Source of the DNA: Micromonospora aurantiaca ATCC 27029
GTDB taxonomy: Bacteria > Actinomycetota > Actinomycetes > Mycobacteriales > Micromonosporaceae
Assembly: GCF_000145235.1 (NCBI RefSeq)
Contig: NC_014391.1
Span: forward strand, 1,674,001-1,738,000
Direction of reading: 5' to 3'
DNA length: 64,000 nucleotides
Shown here: positions 17,976-27,314 of the stretch, in pieces
Numbering within the stretch: position 1 is the first letter of the stretch
Layout: each line of letters begins with the position of its first letter
Translations under genes and position numbers: made by a program
Notes under the pieces: model-generated
The model's database searches: none
Seen by the model: only the letters and a program-made list of their open reading frames with translations
Told to the model about the DNA's origin: nothing

Positions 17976-19295
17976 TCACTGCTGCGGGGTGTGCAACGCC
18001 TCTGTCAACGCGGGCAGGAGCAGCCCGATCTGCCACTCCCGGGCACCGAAGCCGCGCAGCGTCTCCGCGACCGTCTCGTCGGTGATCTCCGCTGGCGGCT
18101 GCCACGCCAGCCGGCGGATCGAGTCCGGCGCGATCAGGTTCTCCGCCGGCAGCCGGTGCGCCCCGGCGGTGCCGACCACCACCTCCCGGGCCCGGGCCAG
18201 CCGCCCGGCCGCCACCGGGTCGCGTTCGGCCCACCGGTGCGGCGGAGGCGGACCCTCCACCGCCGGGCTCACCGGCAGCGCGTCGTCCGGCAACTGGCGC
18301 GCGTCGTCCAGCGCCGCCAGCCAGGTACGCGCCAGCCGGCGCACCGACCGCCCACCGAACCCGGGGAGCGTGAGCAGCGTCTTCTCGTCCTTCGGGTCCA
18401 GCTCGGCGGCGGCCACGATGGCCGAGTCGGGCAGCACCCGGCCCGGCGCGGCGTCCCGGCGGGAGGCGATCTGGTCCCGCGCGTACCAGAGGGAACGCAC
18501 CCGGGCCTGGGCCCGCGCGCCGCGCACCCGGTGGATGCCGGACGTGCGCCGCCACGGCTCGGCGCGGACGCGCGGCGAGGCGCCGTTGCGCACCAGCGCG
18601 TCGAACTCCTCCGCCGCCCAGCCCGACTTGCCCTGCCGCTGCAACTCCTCGTCCAGCGAGTCGCGCAGGTCGACGAGCAGTTCGACGTCGAGCGCCGCGT
18701 ACGTCAGCCAGGACTCCGGCAGCGGCCGGCTCGACCAGTCGGCGGCGGAGTGGTGCTTCTCCAGGCTGAACCCGAGCAGCTGTTCGGTCAGCGCGGCCAG
18801 GCCGACCCGCTCGAAACCGGCCAGCCGGGCGGCCAGTTCGGTGTCGAACAACCGGCGCGGGCGCAGCCCCACCTCGGCCAGGCAGGCGAGATCCTGGCTG
18901 GCCGCGTGCAGCACCCACTCGGTCTCGGCGATCACCGCGTCCAGGGCGGACAGGTCGGGCAGCGGCAGCGGGTCGATGAGCGCGGTGCCGGCGCCGCCGC
19001 GGCGCAGCTGCACCAGGTAGGCGCGCTGGCTGTAGCGGTAGCCGGAGGCGCGTTCGGCATCGAGGGCCACCGGGCCGGTGCCGGCCGCGAAGCGGGCCAC
19101 GACCTCGTCCAACTCGGCAGGTGTGGCCACCGGGGCGGGCGTGCCGTCGCGCGGCGCGGTCAGAGGGACGGCCGCGCCCGTGTCGGTCTCGGACCCCGCG
19201 TCCGCCGGCTCCGGCAGGGCCGACGTCGGCTGGGCGGACGCCTCCCCGGTACGGCTTTCGGCGGCCCGACGGCGCAGGGGTGGTTCGTCGGTCAC
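17976..19295 (-). CDS. rnd: Ribonuclease D-type 3'-5' exoribonuclease
   Basis: 439 aa. After a disordered N-terminus of about 55 residues, the DEDDy exonuclease domain shows Exo I in VALDAERASG, Exo II in HAASQDLACL and Exo III in YAALDVELLVDL, giving the four acidic metal ligands and the tyrosine. An HRDC domain follows (about 255-335, RDQIASRRDAAPGRVLPD; LPGFGGR). It should trim RNA 3' ends such as tRNA precursors. DUF3000 and hemE lie about 3 kb away on the other side of two envelope genes; I recall these three as close neighbours in other actinobacteria. Confidence 0.9.
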   Translation of the reverse strand: MTDEPPLRRRAAESRTGEASAQPTSALPEPADAGSETDTGAAVPLTAPRDGTPAPVATPAELDEVVARFAAGTGPVALDAERASGYRYSQRAYLVQLRRGGAGTALIDPLPLPDLSALDAVIAETEWVLHAASQDLACLAEVGLRPRRLFDTELAARLAGFERVGLAALTEQLLGFSLEKHHSAADWSSRPLPESWLTYAALDVELLVDLRDSLDEELQRQGKSGWAAEEFDALVRNGASPRVRAEPWRRTSGIHRVRGARAQARVRSLWYARDQIASRRDAAPGRVLPDSAIVAAAELDPKDEKTLLTLPGFGGRSVRRLARTWLAALDDARQLPDDALPVSPAVEGPPPPHRWAERDPVAAGRLARAREVVVGTAGAHRLPAENLIAPDSIRRLAWQPPAEITDETVAETLRGFGAREWQIGLLLPALTEALHTPQQ

Positions 19296-19527
19296 CTGAC
19301 AACCCTAGTAGGCCGGACGATCCGGTGTGCGCAGCCGGTCCGGCGTGTGTCGGCGCGATGGCCGTCAGGTGACCGGAAAGGTGCGGGTTGCGGGGCCGTG
19401 AGAGGGTCGGACAAGGGGGAAGACAAAGCCCGTTCCCGCCGGTACGGTCCATCGAGCCGCGAACGGCGTACGGGTGCCGCAGCGGGTCGGGGGGCGTCGG
19501 CGAAGCCGACGGGGAGGACGGTCGAGC

Positions 19528-21087
19528 ATGACAGGCGGGTACGGAACCGGCGACGACGTGCCGGGGCACGGCGGCGGCGACACGGCAGCCGACCGGCCGG
19601 GGCCGCTGCCGCCGCGCTTCGCCCCGCCCGCCGGTTCGGCCCCGGTGCCGGGATCGTTCCCCGGTGGATCCGAGTGGGCCGGCACCCCCGGCTACCCGGC
19701 GCGGGCCGCGGTCCAGCCGCCCGCCGGCTACCCGGGTCTCCCGGACCCGGCCGGCACGCCGCAGCCGACGCCCTACGCGGCCTCGTCCGGCGTCGCGACC
19801 CCGCCCGCCACGGCCCAGCCGGGCCAGCCGTCCTACGGCACCACGCCGTCCGAGCCGGGCCGGTCGTCCTACGGCACCGCACCTGGCCAGCCGTCCTACG
19901 GCTCCGCGCCGGCCCAGCCGTCCTACGGCTCCGCGCCGGGCCAGCCGTCGTCCTTCGGCGCCGTACCGGCGCAGACCTCCCGGTCCGCCGCCCCGGCGTA
20001 CCCGGGCCAGCCGGCCGCGTCACCGTCGTATCCGGGCCAGCCGGTCTCCGCGTCACCGTCCTATCCGGGCCAGCCGGCCGCGTCACCGTCCTATCCGGGC
20101 GGGCCGGGCTCGTCGTCGTACCCGGACCGGGCGCCCGCCGCACCGTCGTATCCGGGCCTGTCCGGCAGCGGCCCGTCGTACCCCGGCCAGCCGGTGTCCG
20201 CGCCCGCCTACCCGGGGCAGCCGGTGTCGGCGCCGTCCCAGCCCGGTTCCGCGTACCCCGGTCAGGCGGCCCCCGTCGGCGGCCCGGCCGGCTTCGGTGC
20301 GCAGCCGGCGCGGCGCAGCCGGGTGGCGGTGGTGGCGCTGGCCCTTGCCGCCGTGCTGACGGTGGTCACCGGCGTGCAGGCGTACCAGATCTACCGGCTC
20401 GACGACCGGCTCGCCGCCGCCGACAAGCGGATGGCCGAGGGGCAGGGCACGGACGCCAGCCGGCTCGACGGCCTGGAGCAGCGCGCCGGCAGCCTGGAGA
20501 AGAAGGCCGGCGCGGCCTTCAACCCGGAGGCGGTGGCCAGCGCGGTGCTGCCGAGCGTGTTCCGGGTGCGGGCCGGGCAGTTCACCGGTACGGCGTTCGC
20601 CGTCGGCAAGGCCCCGTCCGGCGGCGGCACCACGCTGCTGACGAACTTCCACGTGGTCGAGTCGGTCTTCACCGCGGGTGAGCGCAAGGTGTTCCTGGAG
20701 CGCAAGGACCAGCGGTTCGAGGCGACCATCATCGCCACCGACAAGGACAAGGACCTGGCGCAGCTGCAGACCACCGCCAAGTTCACCGGGCTGGTCGCGG
20801 CCCGCGACCCGGTGCGGTCGGGTCAGCAGATCATCGTGGTCGGCGCGCCGCTCGGGTTGCAGGACAGCGTCACCACGGGCGTGGTCAGCGCGTTCCGCGA
20901 GGACGAGCGCGGCGGCGGCCCGGTGATCCAGTTCGACGCGCCGATCAACCCGGGCAACTCCGGCGGCCCGGTGATCAACGGCTCGAAGGAGGTCGTCGGC
21001 ATCGCCACGGCCAAGGCCCGCAACGCCGAGGGCATCGGGCTCGCGGTGCCGATCAAGACCGCCTGCGACCGGTTCCGGCTCTGCTGA
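19528..21087 (+). CDS. Membrane-anchored trypsin-like serine protease with Pro-rich tail
   Basis: 519 aa. Residues 1-265 are Pro/Ser/Tyr/Gln-rich with many SYPGQP and QPSYGSAP repeats. One transmembrane helix (about 266-287, VAVVALALAAVLTVVTGVQAYQ) and a short helical, probably coiled-coil, segment lead to an exported protease domain. The catalytic triad is visible: His in LLTNFHVVES (about 375), Asp in DKDLAQLQ (about 409) and Ser in NPGNSGGPVI (about 477). It belongs to the HtrA/trypsin-like group but has no PDZ domain. The likely role is envelope protein quality control or processing. The ATG at 19528 has GGGGAGG about 10 bases upstream. Confidence 0.88.
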   Translation: MTGGYGTGDDVPGHGGGDTAADRPGPLPPRFAPPAGSAPVPGSFPGGSEWAGTPGYPARAAVQPPAGYPGLPDPAGTPQPTPYAASSGVATPPATAQPGQPSYGTTPSEPGRSSYGTAPGQPSYGSAPAQPSYGSAPGQPSSFGAVPAQTSRSAAPAYPGQPAASPSYPGQPVSASPSYPGQPAASPSYPGGPGSSSYPDRAPAAPSYPGLSGSGPSYPGQPVSAPAYPGQPVSAPSQPGSAYPGQAAPVGGPAGFGAQPARRSRVAVVALALAAVLTVVTGVQAYQIYRLDDRLAAADKRMAEGQGTDASRLDGLEQRAGSLEKKAGAAFNPEAVASAVLPSVFRVRAGQFTGTAFAVGKAPSGGGTTLLTNFHVVESVFTAGERKVFLERKDQRFEATIIATDKDKDLAQLQTTAKFTGLVAARDPVRSGQQIIVVGAPLGLQDSVTTGVVSAFREDERGGGPVIQFDAPINPGNSGGPVINGSKEVVGIATAKARNAEGIGLAVPIKTACDRFRLC

Positions 21088-21174
21088 CCGGTGGCCGCAC
21101 CGGCCCGGCCGCACCGCATCGACCCCGGCCCATCGGGCCACCCCGCGGGGGACCAGCACATCTGGAGGAACGAC

Positions 21175-21990
21175 ATGTCCTACCCACCGGCCGGGGGCGA
21201 CAACCCGCCCCCGGCGCCGGGGGGCACGGTCTACGGCAACCCGTACGGCAGCCGGCCCGCGCCCCAGCAGTACGACCCGAACCAGCCAGCGCCGACGTTG
21301 CACCAGCCCACCGTGTCCGACGGCGCCCCCGGGTACGGCGGATACCAGCCCGCCACGCCGGGACAGCCGGGATACGCGCCCGGCGCCGCCCCGGTGCCCC
21401 CGCCGGCGCAGCCGATGTCGGCGCCGCCGGTCTCCGTCCCGCCGGTCTCCGCCCCCGGCTACGCGCAGCCGATGTCGGTCCCGCCCGCGTCGGCTCCGCC
21501 GGTGTCCGGCCCCGGCTTCGGGCCGCCGCCGATGTCCGGGCCGCCCGGCCCGTACGGCCCGGTGGGTGCCCCGCCGGCCACCGGCGGCGGCAGGAAGTGG
21601 GCGGCGCTGGTGCTCGGCCTCGTCGCCGCGCTGCTGTTCGTCTTCGGCGGCGTGATGACGTTCCTGTACGTCTCCACGAACGGCGAGCTGGACAAGTCCC
21701 GGCAGACGGTCAGCCAGCGGGACGGCACGATCTCGGCGAACCAGCAGGAGATGGAGAAGCTCAAGGGTGAGCTGAAGGCGGTCCAGGAGCGGCTGTCGGA
21801 CACCCAGCAGGACCTGACCGGCACCAAGAACGACCGGGACGAGCAGGCCCGGCAGAAGAAGGTCATCGCGAACTGCCTGGACAAGCTGACCACGGCCATG
21901 GCGGCGGCGTCGCGCGGCGACCGGGCCGCCTTCGAGGCGGCCAGCAAGGGCCTGGACAAGATCTGCGACGAGGCCGAGAACTACCTCTGA
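21175..21990 (+). CDS. Pro-rich single-pass membrane protein with coiled coil
   Basis: 271 aa. Residues 1-140 are Pro/Gly/Ser/Gln-rich (repeats of PPVSVPPVSAP and AQPMS). A transmembrane helix lies at about 142-164 (WAALVLGLVAALLFVFGGVMTFLYV). The outer part is a charged coiled coil (NQQEMEKLKGELKAVQERLSDTQQDL) and a short C-terminal helix pair with two cysteines (ANCLDKL; KICDEAE). It lies 87 bases after the protease gene in the same direction and shares its general architecture, so the two may work together in the envelope. GGAGGA sits 5 bases before the ATG. Function is unknown. Confidence 0.78.
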   Translation: MSYPPAGGDNPPPAPGGTVYGNPYGSRPAPQQYDPNQPAPTLHQPTVSDGAPGYGGYQPATPGQPGYAPGAAPVPPPAQPMSAPPVSVPPVSAPGYAQPMSVPPASAPPVSGPGFGPPPMSGPPGPYGPVGAPPATGGGRKWAALVLGLVAALLFVFGGVMTFLYVSTNGELDKSRQTVSQRDGTISANQQEMEKLKGELKAVQERLSDTQQDLTGTKNDRDEQARQKKVIANCLDKLTTAMAAASRGDRAAFEAASKGLDKICDEAENYL

Positions 21991-22003
21991 CCGGCGTCCA
22001 CCG

Positions 22004-22034
22004 AAGGCCGTCCCGGTTCGTCCGGGGCGGCCTT
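22004..22034. terminator. Intrinsic terminator between convergent genes
   Basis: AAGGCCGTCCC pairs with GGGGCGGCCTT (11 bp, one G-U pair) around a 9-base loop, and a T run (CCTTTCG) follows on the plus strand. It lies between the stop at 21990 and the minus-strand stop at 22060. Confidence 0.75.
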
Positions 22035-22059
22035 TCGTGTGTCCCCGGGCGGGGTGCGG

Positions 22060-22632
22060 TCAGGCGGCGCCGGCGGAGCGGCGGGTGGGCAGCGCGGTGA
22101 CGCCGGGCGGCGGCAGGCCGGCTGTGGAGGCCAGCAGCGTGCACCAGCCGAGCAGGTGCGGGCCCAGGTCGGCGCGCAGCGGCGTCCAGGAGGCGCGGAT
22201 CTCGATGTCACCGGCGGCGGGCGGCCCGGCCAGCTCGCCGAAGCGGGTGGAGAGCGTCTGGGTGACTGTGCCGCCGATCGCCCGGTGCCCGGCGCCCTGC
22301 GCGTCGAGCGCGTCGGTCAGCCAGGTCCAGCCGACACCGGGCAGCAGCGGATCGCTGGCCAGGTCGACCTCCAGTTCGGCGGTGACGTATGTGACCAGCC
22401 GCAGCGTGCCCTGCCACGCCTCGTGCCCGGCCGGGTCGTGCAGCAGGATCAGCCGGCCGGTGGCCACCTCGTCGTCGTCGCGCATCACGGCGGCGGAGAG
22501 CGCGAACGCGTACGGGGCCAGCCGCTGCGGCGCGCCGACCTCCTCCAGGATGATCTCCGGTCGGGGTGTGGCCGATCGCAGCCCCGCGACCGCGCGGGCG
22601 AACGTTTCCGGGAGCGCGATCGGGGGGGCCAT
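22060..22632 (-). CDS. DUF3000 family protein
   Basis: 190 aa. The sequence matches what I recall of the actinobacteria-restricted DUF3000 family: PEIILEEVGAPQRLAPYAFALSA near the start, ATGRLILLHDPAGHEAWQGTLRLVTYV in the middle and GWTWLTDAL further on. No catalytic motif or membrane segment is visible and function is unknown. In several actinobacteria this family sits beside RNase D and hemE, as it does here within about 3 kb. It is divergent from hemE, with an R-family repeat in the shared upstream region. Confidence 0.75.
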   Translation of the reverse strand: MAPPIALPETFARAVAGLRSATPRPEIILEEVGAPQRLAPYAFALSAAVMRDDDEVATGRLILLHDPAGHEAWQGTLRLVTYVTAELEVDLASDPLLPGVGWTWLTDALDAQGAGHRAIGGTVTQTLSTRFGELAGPPAAGDIEIRASWTPLRADLGPHLLGWCTLLASTAGLPPPGVTALPTRRSAGAA

Positions 22633-22691
22633 GCGGGCAGCCTATGCCGCGCTCACCGCGCGGCGCGCGACGGCGCGCCGGGTGATCGACG

Positions 22692-22744
22692 GTTAAGAAG
22701 GGGCCCTTCCGCTACCGGAGGCGTTAAGCGGGGGCCCTTCCTTC
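22692..22744. repeat. R-family repeat, copy 2 (inverted orientation)
   Basis: Read on the minus strand it gives GAAGGAAGGGCCCCCGCTTAACGCC, the bases TCCGGTAGCG, then GAAGGGGCCCCTTCTTAAC. This is the same two-unit arrangement as copy 1 at 12963. It lies in the divergent promoter region between DUF3000 and hemE, so it is not simply a terminator. Confidence 0.75.
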
Positions 22745-22805
22745 TACGTCACAAATGCGGACGGTGAACGCGGGCGCGCACCGGGGGCGTGGCACGATTG
22801 CCGCG

Positions 22806-23897
22806 ATGACCACCGACACCACGGGCACTGCCGCCCGAGACGGAGAACCCCGCCGCGGCGGGCCGGCCGACTCGCCCTTCGTCCGCGCCTGCCGGCGCGA
22901 GCCGGGCCCGCACACCCCGGTCTGGTTCATGCGCCAGGCCGGCCGGTCGCTGCCGGAGTACCGGGAGATCCGGGCCAACGTGCCGATGCTGGAGTCCTGC
23001 CGCCGGCCCGACCTGGTCACCGAGATCACGCTCCAGCCGGTGCGCCGGCACGGCGTGGACGCGGCGATCCTGTTCAGCGACATCGTGGTGCCGGTCGCAG
23101 CGGCCGGCATCGACCTGGACATCGTGCCCGGCACCGGCCCGGTGGTGGCCGAGCCGGTCCGTACCGCCGCCGACGTCGAGCGGATCACCCCGATCGGCCG
23201 CGACGACGTGTCGTTCGTGGACGAGGCGGTCCGCCGGCTCGTCGTCGAGCTGGGCGACACCCCGCTGATCGGCTTCGCCGGCGCCCCGTTCACGCTCGCC
23301 AGCTACCTGGTCGAGGGCGGCCCGTCGCGTACGCACGCCAAGACCAAGGCGCTGATGTACGGCGACCCGGAGCTGTGGCACGCGCTGTGCGCGCGGCTGG
23401 CCGAGGTGACGCTGGCGTTCCTCCAGGTGCAGATCGACGCCGGGGTCTCCGCGGTGCAGCTGTTCGACTCGTGGGCCGGCGCGCTCTCCGAGGCGGACTA
23501 CCGCCGCTTCGTGTTGCCGCACTCGACGTACGTGCTGGGCGGCCTCGCCGACGCCGGTGTGCCGCGGATCCACTTCGGGGTGGGCACCGGCGAGCTGCTC
23601 GGCGCGATGGGCGAGGCCGGCGCCGACGTGGTGGGCGTGGACTGGCGGACGCCGCTCGACGTCGCCACCGGCCGGATCGGGCCGGACAAGGCGGTGCAGG
23701 GCAACCTCGACCCGACGGTGCTGCTCGCCGGATGGCCGGTGGTGGAGACCGAGGTGCGGCGCATCGTCGAGCAGGGCCGGGCCGCTCCCGGCCACGTGTT
23801 CAACCTCGGTCACGGCGTCCTGCCGGAGACCGACCCCGAGGTGCTGACCCGGGTGGTCGCGCTGGTGCACGAGCTGACCGCGCGACCGGAGCGCTAG
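22806..23897 (+). CDS. hemE: Uroporphyrinogen III decarboxylase
   Basis: 363 aa. It removes the four acetate carboxyls of uroporphyrinogen III to give coproporphyrinogen III. Family signatures are present: [16 protein letters not shown] near the N-terminus (binding-site Arg residues), [11 protein letters not shown] (catalytic Asp region), [29 protein letters not shown] and the C-terminal [15 protein letters not shown]. Length is normal. The ATG at 22806 is chosen after a short AT-poor leader. It is the first gene of hemE-hemY-hemQ, with only 9 bases to the next start. Confidence 0.96.
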   Translation: MTTDTTGTAARDGEPRRGGPADSPFVRACRREPGPHTPVWFMRQAGRSLPEYREIRANVPMLESCRRPDLVTEITLQPVRRHGVDAAILFSDIVVPVAAAGIDLDIVPGTGPVVAEPVRTAADVERITPIGRDDVSFVDEAVRRLVVELGDTPLIGFAGAPFTLASYLVEGGPSRTHAKTKALMYGDPELWHALCARLAEVTLAFLQVQIDAGVSAVQLFDSWAGALSEADYRRFVLPHSTYVLGGLADAGVPRIHFGVGTGELLGAMGEAGADVVGVDWRTPLDVATGRIGPDKAVQGNLDPTVLLAGWPVVETEVRRIVEQGRAAPGHVFNLGHGVLPETDPEVLTRVVALVHELTARPER

Positions 23898-23906
23898 GAG
23901 GAGACA

Positions 23907-25316
23907 GTGGTGCGACCGTGGCGGGTGGCGATCGTCGGTGGCGGGATCACCGGGCTGGCCGCCGCCGTCCGGTTGCGCGACCGGGCGCCCGAGGGCACCG
24001 AGATCACCGTGTACGAGCAGTCCGGCCGCCTCGGCGGCAAGCTGCACACCGGTGAGCTGGCCGGCGGCCCGGTCGAGTTCGGCGCGGAGTCGTTCCTGAT
24101 GCGCGACCCGGCCGGTGGCGAGTCGGCGGCGGTGACGCTGGCCCGCCGCCTCGGACTGGACGCGTCGATCGTGCACCCGACCGTCGGGCAGGCGGCCCTG
24201 CTCGTCGACGGCACGTTGCGCCAGGTCCCGGGCGGGACGCTCGTCGGCGTACCCGGGGATCTGGACAAGGTGGCGGCGGTCGCGCCGCCGGCCGCGGACG
24301 CCGACCGCGACGCGGGCCACCCGCTGCTGGCCGAGGGTGAGGACACCTCGGTCGGTGAGCTGGTCCGCAAGCGTCTCGGAGACGCGGTGGTGGAGCGGCT
24401 GGTCGACCCGATGCTCGGCGGCGTGTATGCCGGGCGGGCCGACGACCTGTCGCTCGTCACCACGATGCCGGCGCTGGCCCGCGCGGCCCGCGCCGAGCAC
24501 ACGCTGGTCGGTGCGGTACGCGCCGCGCAGGCCGCCGCGCCGCGCGCGCCCGGCGCACCGGTCTTCGGCACGCTCGCCGGTGGGCTGAGCACGCTGGTCG
24601 AGGCGGCGGCGGCGGCGAGCGGGGCGACGATCCGCCGGGGCGCCGCGGTACGCGAGTTGCGCCGCACCCCGGACGGCTGGCGGCTCACAGTCGGGCCGAC
24701 CCGCGACGCCGAGCACGTCGAGGCGGACGCGGTGGTGCTCGCGGTGCCGGCCCGCCCGGCCGCCCGGCTGCTCGCCGCCGCCGCGCCCGAGGCGGCCGGC
24801 ACGGTGGGCGCGCTCGACTACGCGAGCGTCGCCCTGATCACCCTCGCGCTGCCGGGGCCGGCCCTGCCGGAGCTGTCCGGCTTCCTGGTGCCGGCCGGCG
24901 AAGGGCTGACGATCAAGGCGTCCACGTTCTTCACCACCAAGTGGGGGCACCTGCGGCGGCCGGACGGGCTGGCGCTGGTGCGCGCCTCGGTGGGCCGGTA
25001 CGGCGACGAGACGTCGCTGCAGCTCACCGACGACGACCTGGCCGACACGGTGCACCGGGAGCTGTCGGCGGTGCTCGGCGCGCCGCTGCCGGCGCCGGTG
25101 GCCCGGCACGTGCAGCGGTGGGGTGGCGCGCTGCCCCAGTACACGCCCGGGCACACCGCCCGGGTGGCGGCGGTCCGGACGGCGCTGCGCGCCGCCCACC
25201 CGACGCTTGCAGTGGCCGGGGCCGGTTACGACGGCGTCGGCATCCCGGTGTGCGTCCGCTCCGGCGAGACGGCGGCCGAAGAGATCATCACGGCACTGGA
25301 AGGATCGGCAGCATGA
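23907..25316 (+). CDS. hemY: Coproporphyrinogen III / protoporphyrinogen IX oxidase (HemY/CgoX type)
   Basis: 469 aa flavoprotein. The FAD dinucleotide-binding motif [19 protein letters not shown] is at the N-terminus, followed by [22 protein letters not shown], as in HemY-type oxidases. The C-terminal [17 protein letters not shown] closes the flavin site. With HemQ next door, the enzyme most likely oxidises coproporphyrinogen III to coproporphyrin III in the Gram-positive route. The GTG at 23907 has AGGAGGA 4-10 bases upstream. The stop overlaps the hemQ start by ATGA, so the two are translationally coupled. Confidence 0.93.
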   Translation: MVRPWRVAIVGGGITGLAAAVRLRDRAPEGTEITVYEQSGRLGGKLHTGELAGGPVEFGAESFLMRDPAGGESAAVTLARRLGLDASIVHPTVGQAALLVDGTLRQVPGGTLVGVPGDLDKVAAVAPPAADADRDAGHPLLAEGEDTSVGELVRKRLGDAVVERLVDPMLGGVYAGRADDLSLVTTMPALARAARAEHTLVGAVRAAQAAAPRAPGAPVFGTLAGGLSTLVEAAAAASGATIRRGAAVRELRRTPDGWRLTVGPTRDAEHVEADAVVLAVPARPAARLLAAAAPEAAGTVGALDYASVALITLALPGPALPELSGFLVPAGEGLTIKASTFFTTKWGHLRRPDGLALVRASVGRYGDETSLQLTDDDLADTVHRELSAVLGAPLPAPVARHVQRWGGALPQYTPGHTARVAAVRTALRAAHPTLAVAGAGYDGVGIPVCVRSGETAAEEIITALEGSAA

Positions 25317-26014
25317 CCGAGCAGACCAACGCGGCGCGGCTGCGCGAGCTCAACGAGACCATCCGCTACACGATGTGGTCGGTGTACCGGGCCACCAGCC
25401 CGCTGCCGTCGCTGCGGGAGAACGTCGTCGACGAGGTCGAGTCGCTCTTCACCGAGCTGGCCGGCAAGGACGTCACGATCCGGGGCACGTACGACGTGGC
25501 CGGGCTGCGCGCCGACGCCGACCTGATGATCTGGTGGCACTCGTCGTCCAGCGACGCGCTGCAGGACGCGTACCTGCGGTTCCGCCGGACCACGCTGGGC
25601 CGGGCGCTCACCCCGGTCTGGTCGCAGATGGCGCTGCACCGCCCGGCCGAGTTCAACAAGAGCCACATCCCGGCTTTCCTGAACGACGAGGAGCCCCGCG
25701 CCTACCTGTGCGTCTACCCGTTCGTGCGCTCGTACGAGTGGTACCTGCTGCCCGACGCCGAGCGGCGCGAGCTGCTGGCCGAGCACGGCAAGATGGCCCG
25801 GGGCTACCCGGACGTGCGGGCCAACACGGTCGCCTCGTTCGCGCTCGGCGACTACGAGTGGATGCTGGCGTTCGAGGCCGACGAGCTGCACCGGATCGTG
25901 GACCTGATGCGTGACCTGCGCGCCTCCGGCGCCCGCCGGCACGTACGGGAGGAGATCCCGTTCTACACCGGCCGCCGTCGCTCGGTCGCCGCCATCGTCA
26001 ACTGCCTGGTGTGA
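25313..26014 (+). CDS. hemQ: Coproheme decarboxylase (HemQ/ChdC)
   Basis: 233 aa, chlorite-dismutase-like fold. It converts coproheme III to heme b by peroxide-dependent decarboxylation. Family sequence is clear: [80 protein letters not shown] split here as [13 protein letters not shown] (catalytic Tyr region) and [12 protein letters not shown] (proximal His), and [12 protein letters not shown]. The start overlaps the hemY stop. Its presence places this organism in the coproporphyrin-dependent branch used by actinobacteria and firmicutes. The gene is followed directly by an R-family repeat. Confidence 0.94.
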   Translation: MTEQTNAARLRELNETIRYTMWSVYRATSPLPSLRENVVDEVESLFTELAGKDVTIRGTYDVAGLRADADLMIWWHSSSSDALQDAYLRFRRTTLGRALTPVWSQMALHRPAEFNKSHIPAFLNDEEPRAYLCVYPFVRSYEWYLLPDAERRELLAEHGKMARGYPDVRANTVASFALGDYEWMLAFEADELHRIVDLMRDLRASGARRHVREEIPFYTGRRRSVAAIVNCLV

Positions 26015-26069
26015 AAGGAAGGGCACCTTCTTAACGCCTGCGGTAGAGGAAGGGGCCCCGCTTAACACC
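26015..26069. repeat. R-family repeat, copy 3
   Basis: It begins on the base after the hemQ stop: AAGGAAGGGCACCTTCTTAA, then CGCCTGCGGTAGAGG, then AAGGGGCCCCGCTTAACACC. It keeps the same spacer as copy 1 (GCCTGCGGTAGA) in the same orientation relative to the preceding stop. A short hairpin (ACACCG/CGGTGT) follows and may help terminate hemQ. Confidence 0.75.
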
Positions 26070-26109
26070 GCGACGGTGTCGAGCAGGGCCCCGACCGGGA
26101 CGGCGGTCG

Positions 26110-27210
26110 TCAGGAGGTCGTCGTGCAGGACACGATGCTGGGCACCGGGTTCGTCGCACCGGCCGAGCCGGTGAAGCCGAACGAGGTGCTCGCACCCGGC
26201 GCGAGCGAGCCGTTGTAGGCCACGTTGCGTGCCGTGACGAGCGTTCCGCTCGTTGTCACAGTGGCGTTCCACGCCGAGTTGACCTGCTGGCCGTTCTGGT
26301 AGTTCCAGCTCACCGACCAGCCGCGGATGGGCGAACCGCTGCCGTTCGTCACCTTCACGTCGGCCTGGAAACCGCCACCCCACGAACCGGTGATCGCGTA
26401 CGTCGCGGTGCAGCCACCGGCCGGGTTCGGCGTGGTCGGCGGCGGGCTGGTGGGCGGCGTGCTCGTCGGCGGGGTGCTGGTGGGCGGCGTGCTGGTCGGC
26501 GGGGTGGTCGGGCCGGACCCGCCGAAGTCCACGTCGCTGCACAGGTAGTAGGACTGGTCCAGGTGGCTGGCCTGCCAGATCGTGTAGACGACGTGCCGGC
26601 CGGTGCGGCCCGGCGCGTTCGCCGGGATCTGGATCGACACGCCGTCCACCTCACGCGTCCACTGGCTGGCCGGCGTGTTGCCGATCTGGCCGACCAGTTC
26701 CAGGTCGCTCCAGCGCAGCGGCGAGGTGAGCGCGTTGTAGCCCTGCTTGGTCACGTACACCCGGATGTAGTCGGCACCGTGGCTGGCCTGGTCGAAGAAC
26801 TTGACCCGGAAGTTGTTGGTCACCGGCACGGTCTTCCAGGCGCCGACCGTGTCGAGCGCGTTGTACCGGCCGCTCTGGGTGCGGCCGCCGCTGCAGAGCT
26901 GCCCGTCCGGGATGGCGCCCTGGTGGTTGCCGGCCACGCCCTCGCGGAACAGGCCGTTCCAGTTCCACATGGCGTTCGGGTCGGCCTGCCACGCCTGCCA
27001 GCACATCGGATCCTGGGTGGCCATGGCCGGGTTCTGGAAGTCACCGCCCCAACGCTGCCAGCAGCTGTAGCTGCGCGACGCCGGGTCGACCACCGACCCG
27101 TGCGCCGAGGCCGGGCCGGAGAACGCGGTGGTGAGCAGCGCCGCGACGACCGCGCAGACGCCGAGGATCGCCGCCGCGAGCGGTAGCGGGCGGCGGTACG
27201 GAGTGGACAT
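26110..27210 (-). CDS. Secreted AA10 lytic polysaccharide monooxygenase with CBM2
   Basis: 366 aa. A signal peptide ends at PASA, so the mature protein starts with His37, the copper-ligating N-terminal histidine (HGSVVDPASRSYSCWQ). The second brace histidine is in DQASHGADYIRVYVTKQG (about 140), and the aromatic residue near the copper lies in SYYLCSDVDF. A Thr/Pro linker with TPPTS repeats joins a C-terminal CBM2 (about 255-366) with the usual aromatic positions (ITGSWGGGFQADVKV; GWSVSWNY). It should oxidatively cleave cellulose or chitin outside the cell; CBM2 favours cellulose but does not settle it. The ATG at 27210 has GGAGG 7 bases upstream. Confidence 0.92.
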   Translation of the reverse strand: MSTPYRRPLPLAAAILGVCAVVAALLTTAFSGPASAHGSVVDPASRSYSCWQRWGGDFQNPAMATQDPMCWQAWQADPNAMWNWNGLFREGVAGNHQGAIPDGQLCSGGRTQSGRYNALDTVGAWKTVPVTNNFRVKFFDQASHGADYIRVYVTKQGYNALTSPLRWSDLELVGQIGNTPASQWTREVDGVSIQIPANAPGRTGRHVVYTIWQASHLDQSYYLCSDVDFGGSGPTTPPTSTPPTSTPPTSTPPTSPPPTTPNPAGGCTATYAITGSWGGGFQADVKVTNGSGSPIRGWSVSWNYQNGQQVNSAWNATVTTSGTLVTARNVAYNGSLAPGASTSFGFTGSAGATNPVPSIVSCTTTS

Positions 27211-27314
27211 GGAAAGCCTCCGGGAAGGGTGTCGGTGCACGACGCCCGGACTCGGGAGTTGCCCTCTCCCGCGTGGCGGCTCCGCCCGCACGCTGCCACA
27301 GAAAGCGACGAACG

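Noticed and set aside
22692..22744. Terminator of the DUF3000 or hemE gene.
   Set aside because: The element lies upstream of both genes, which diverge, so it cannot terminate either.
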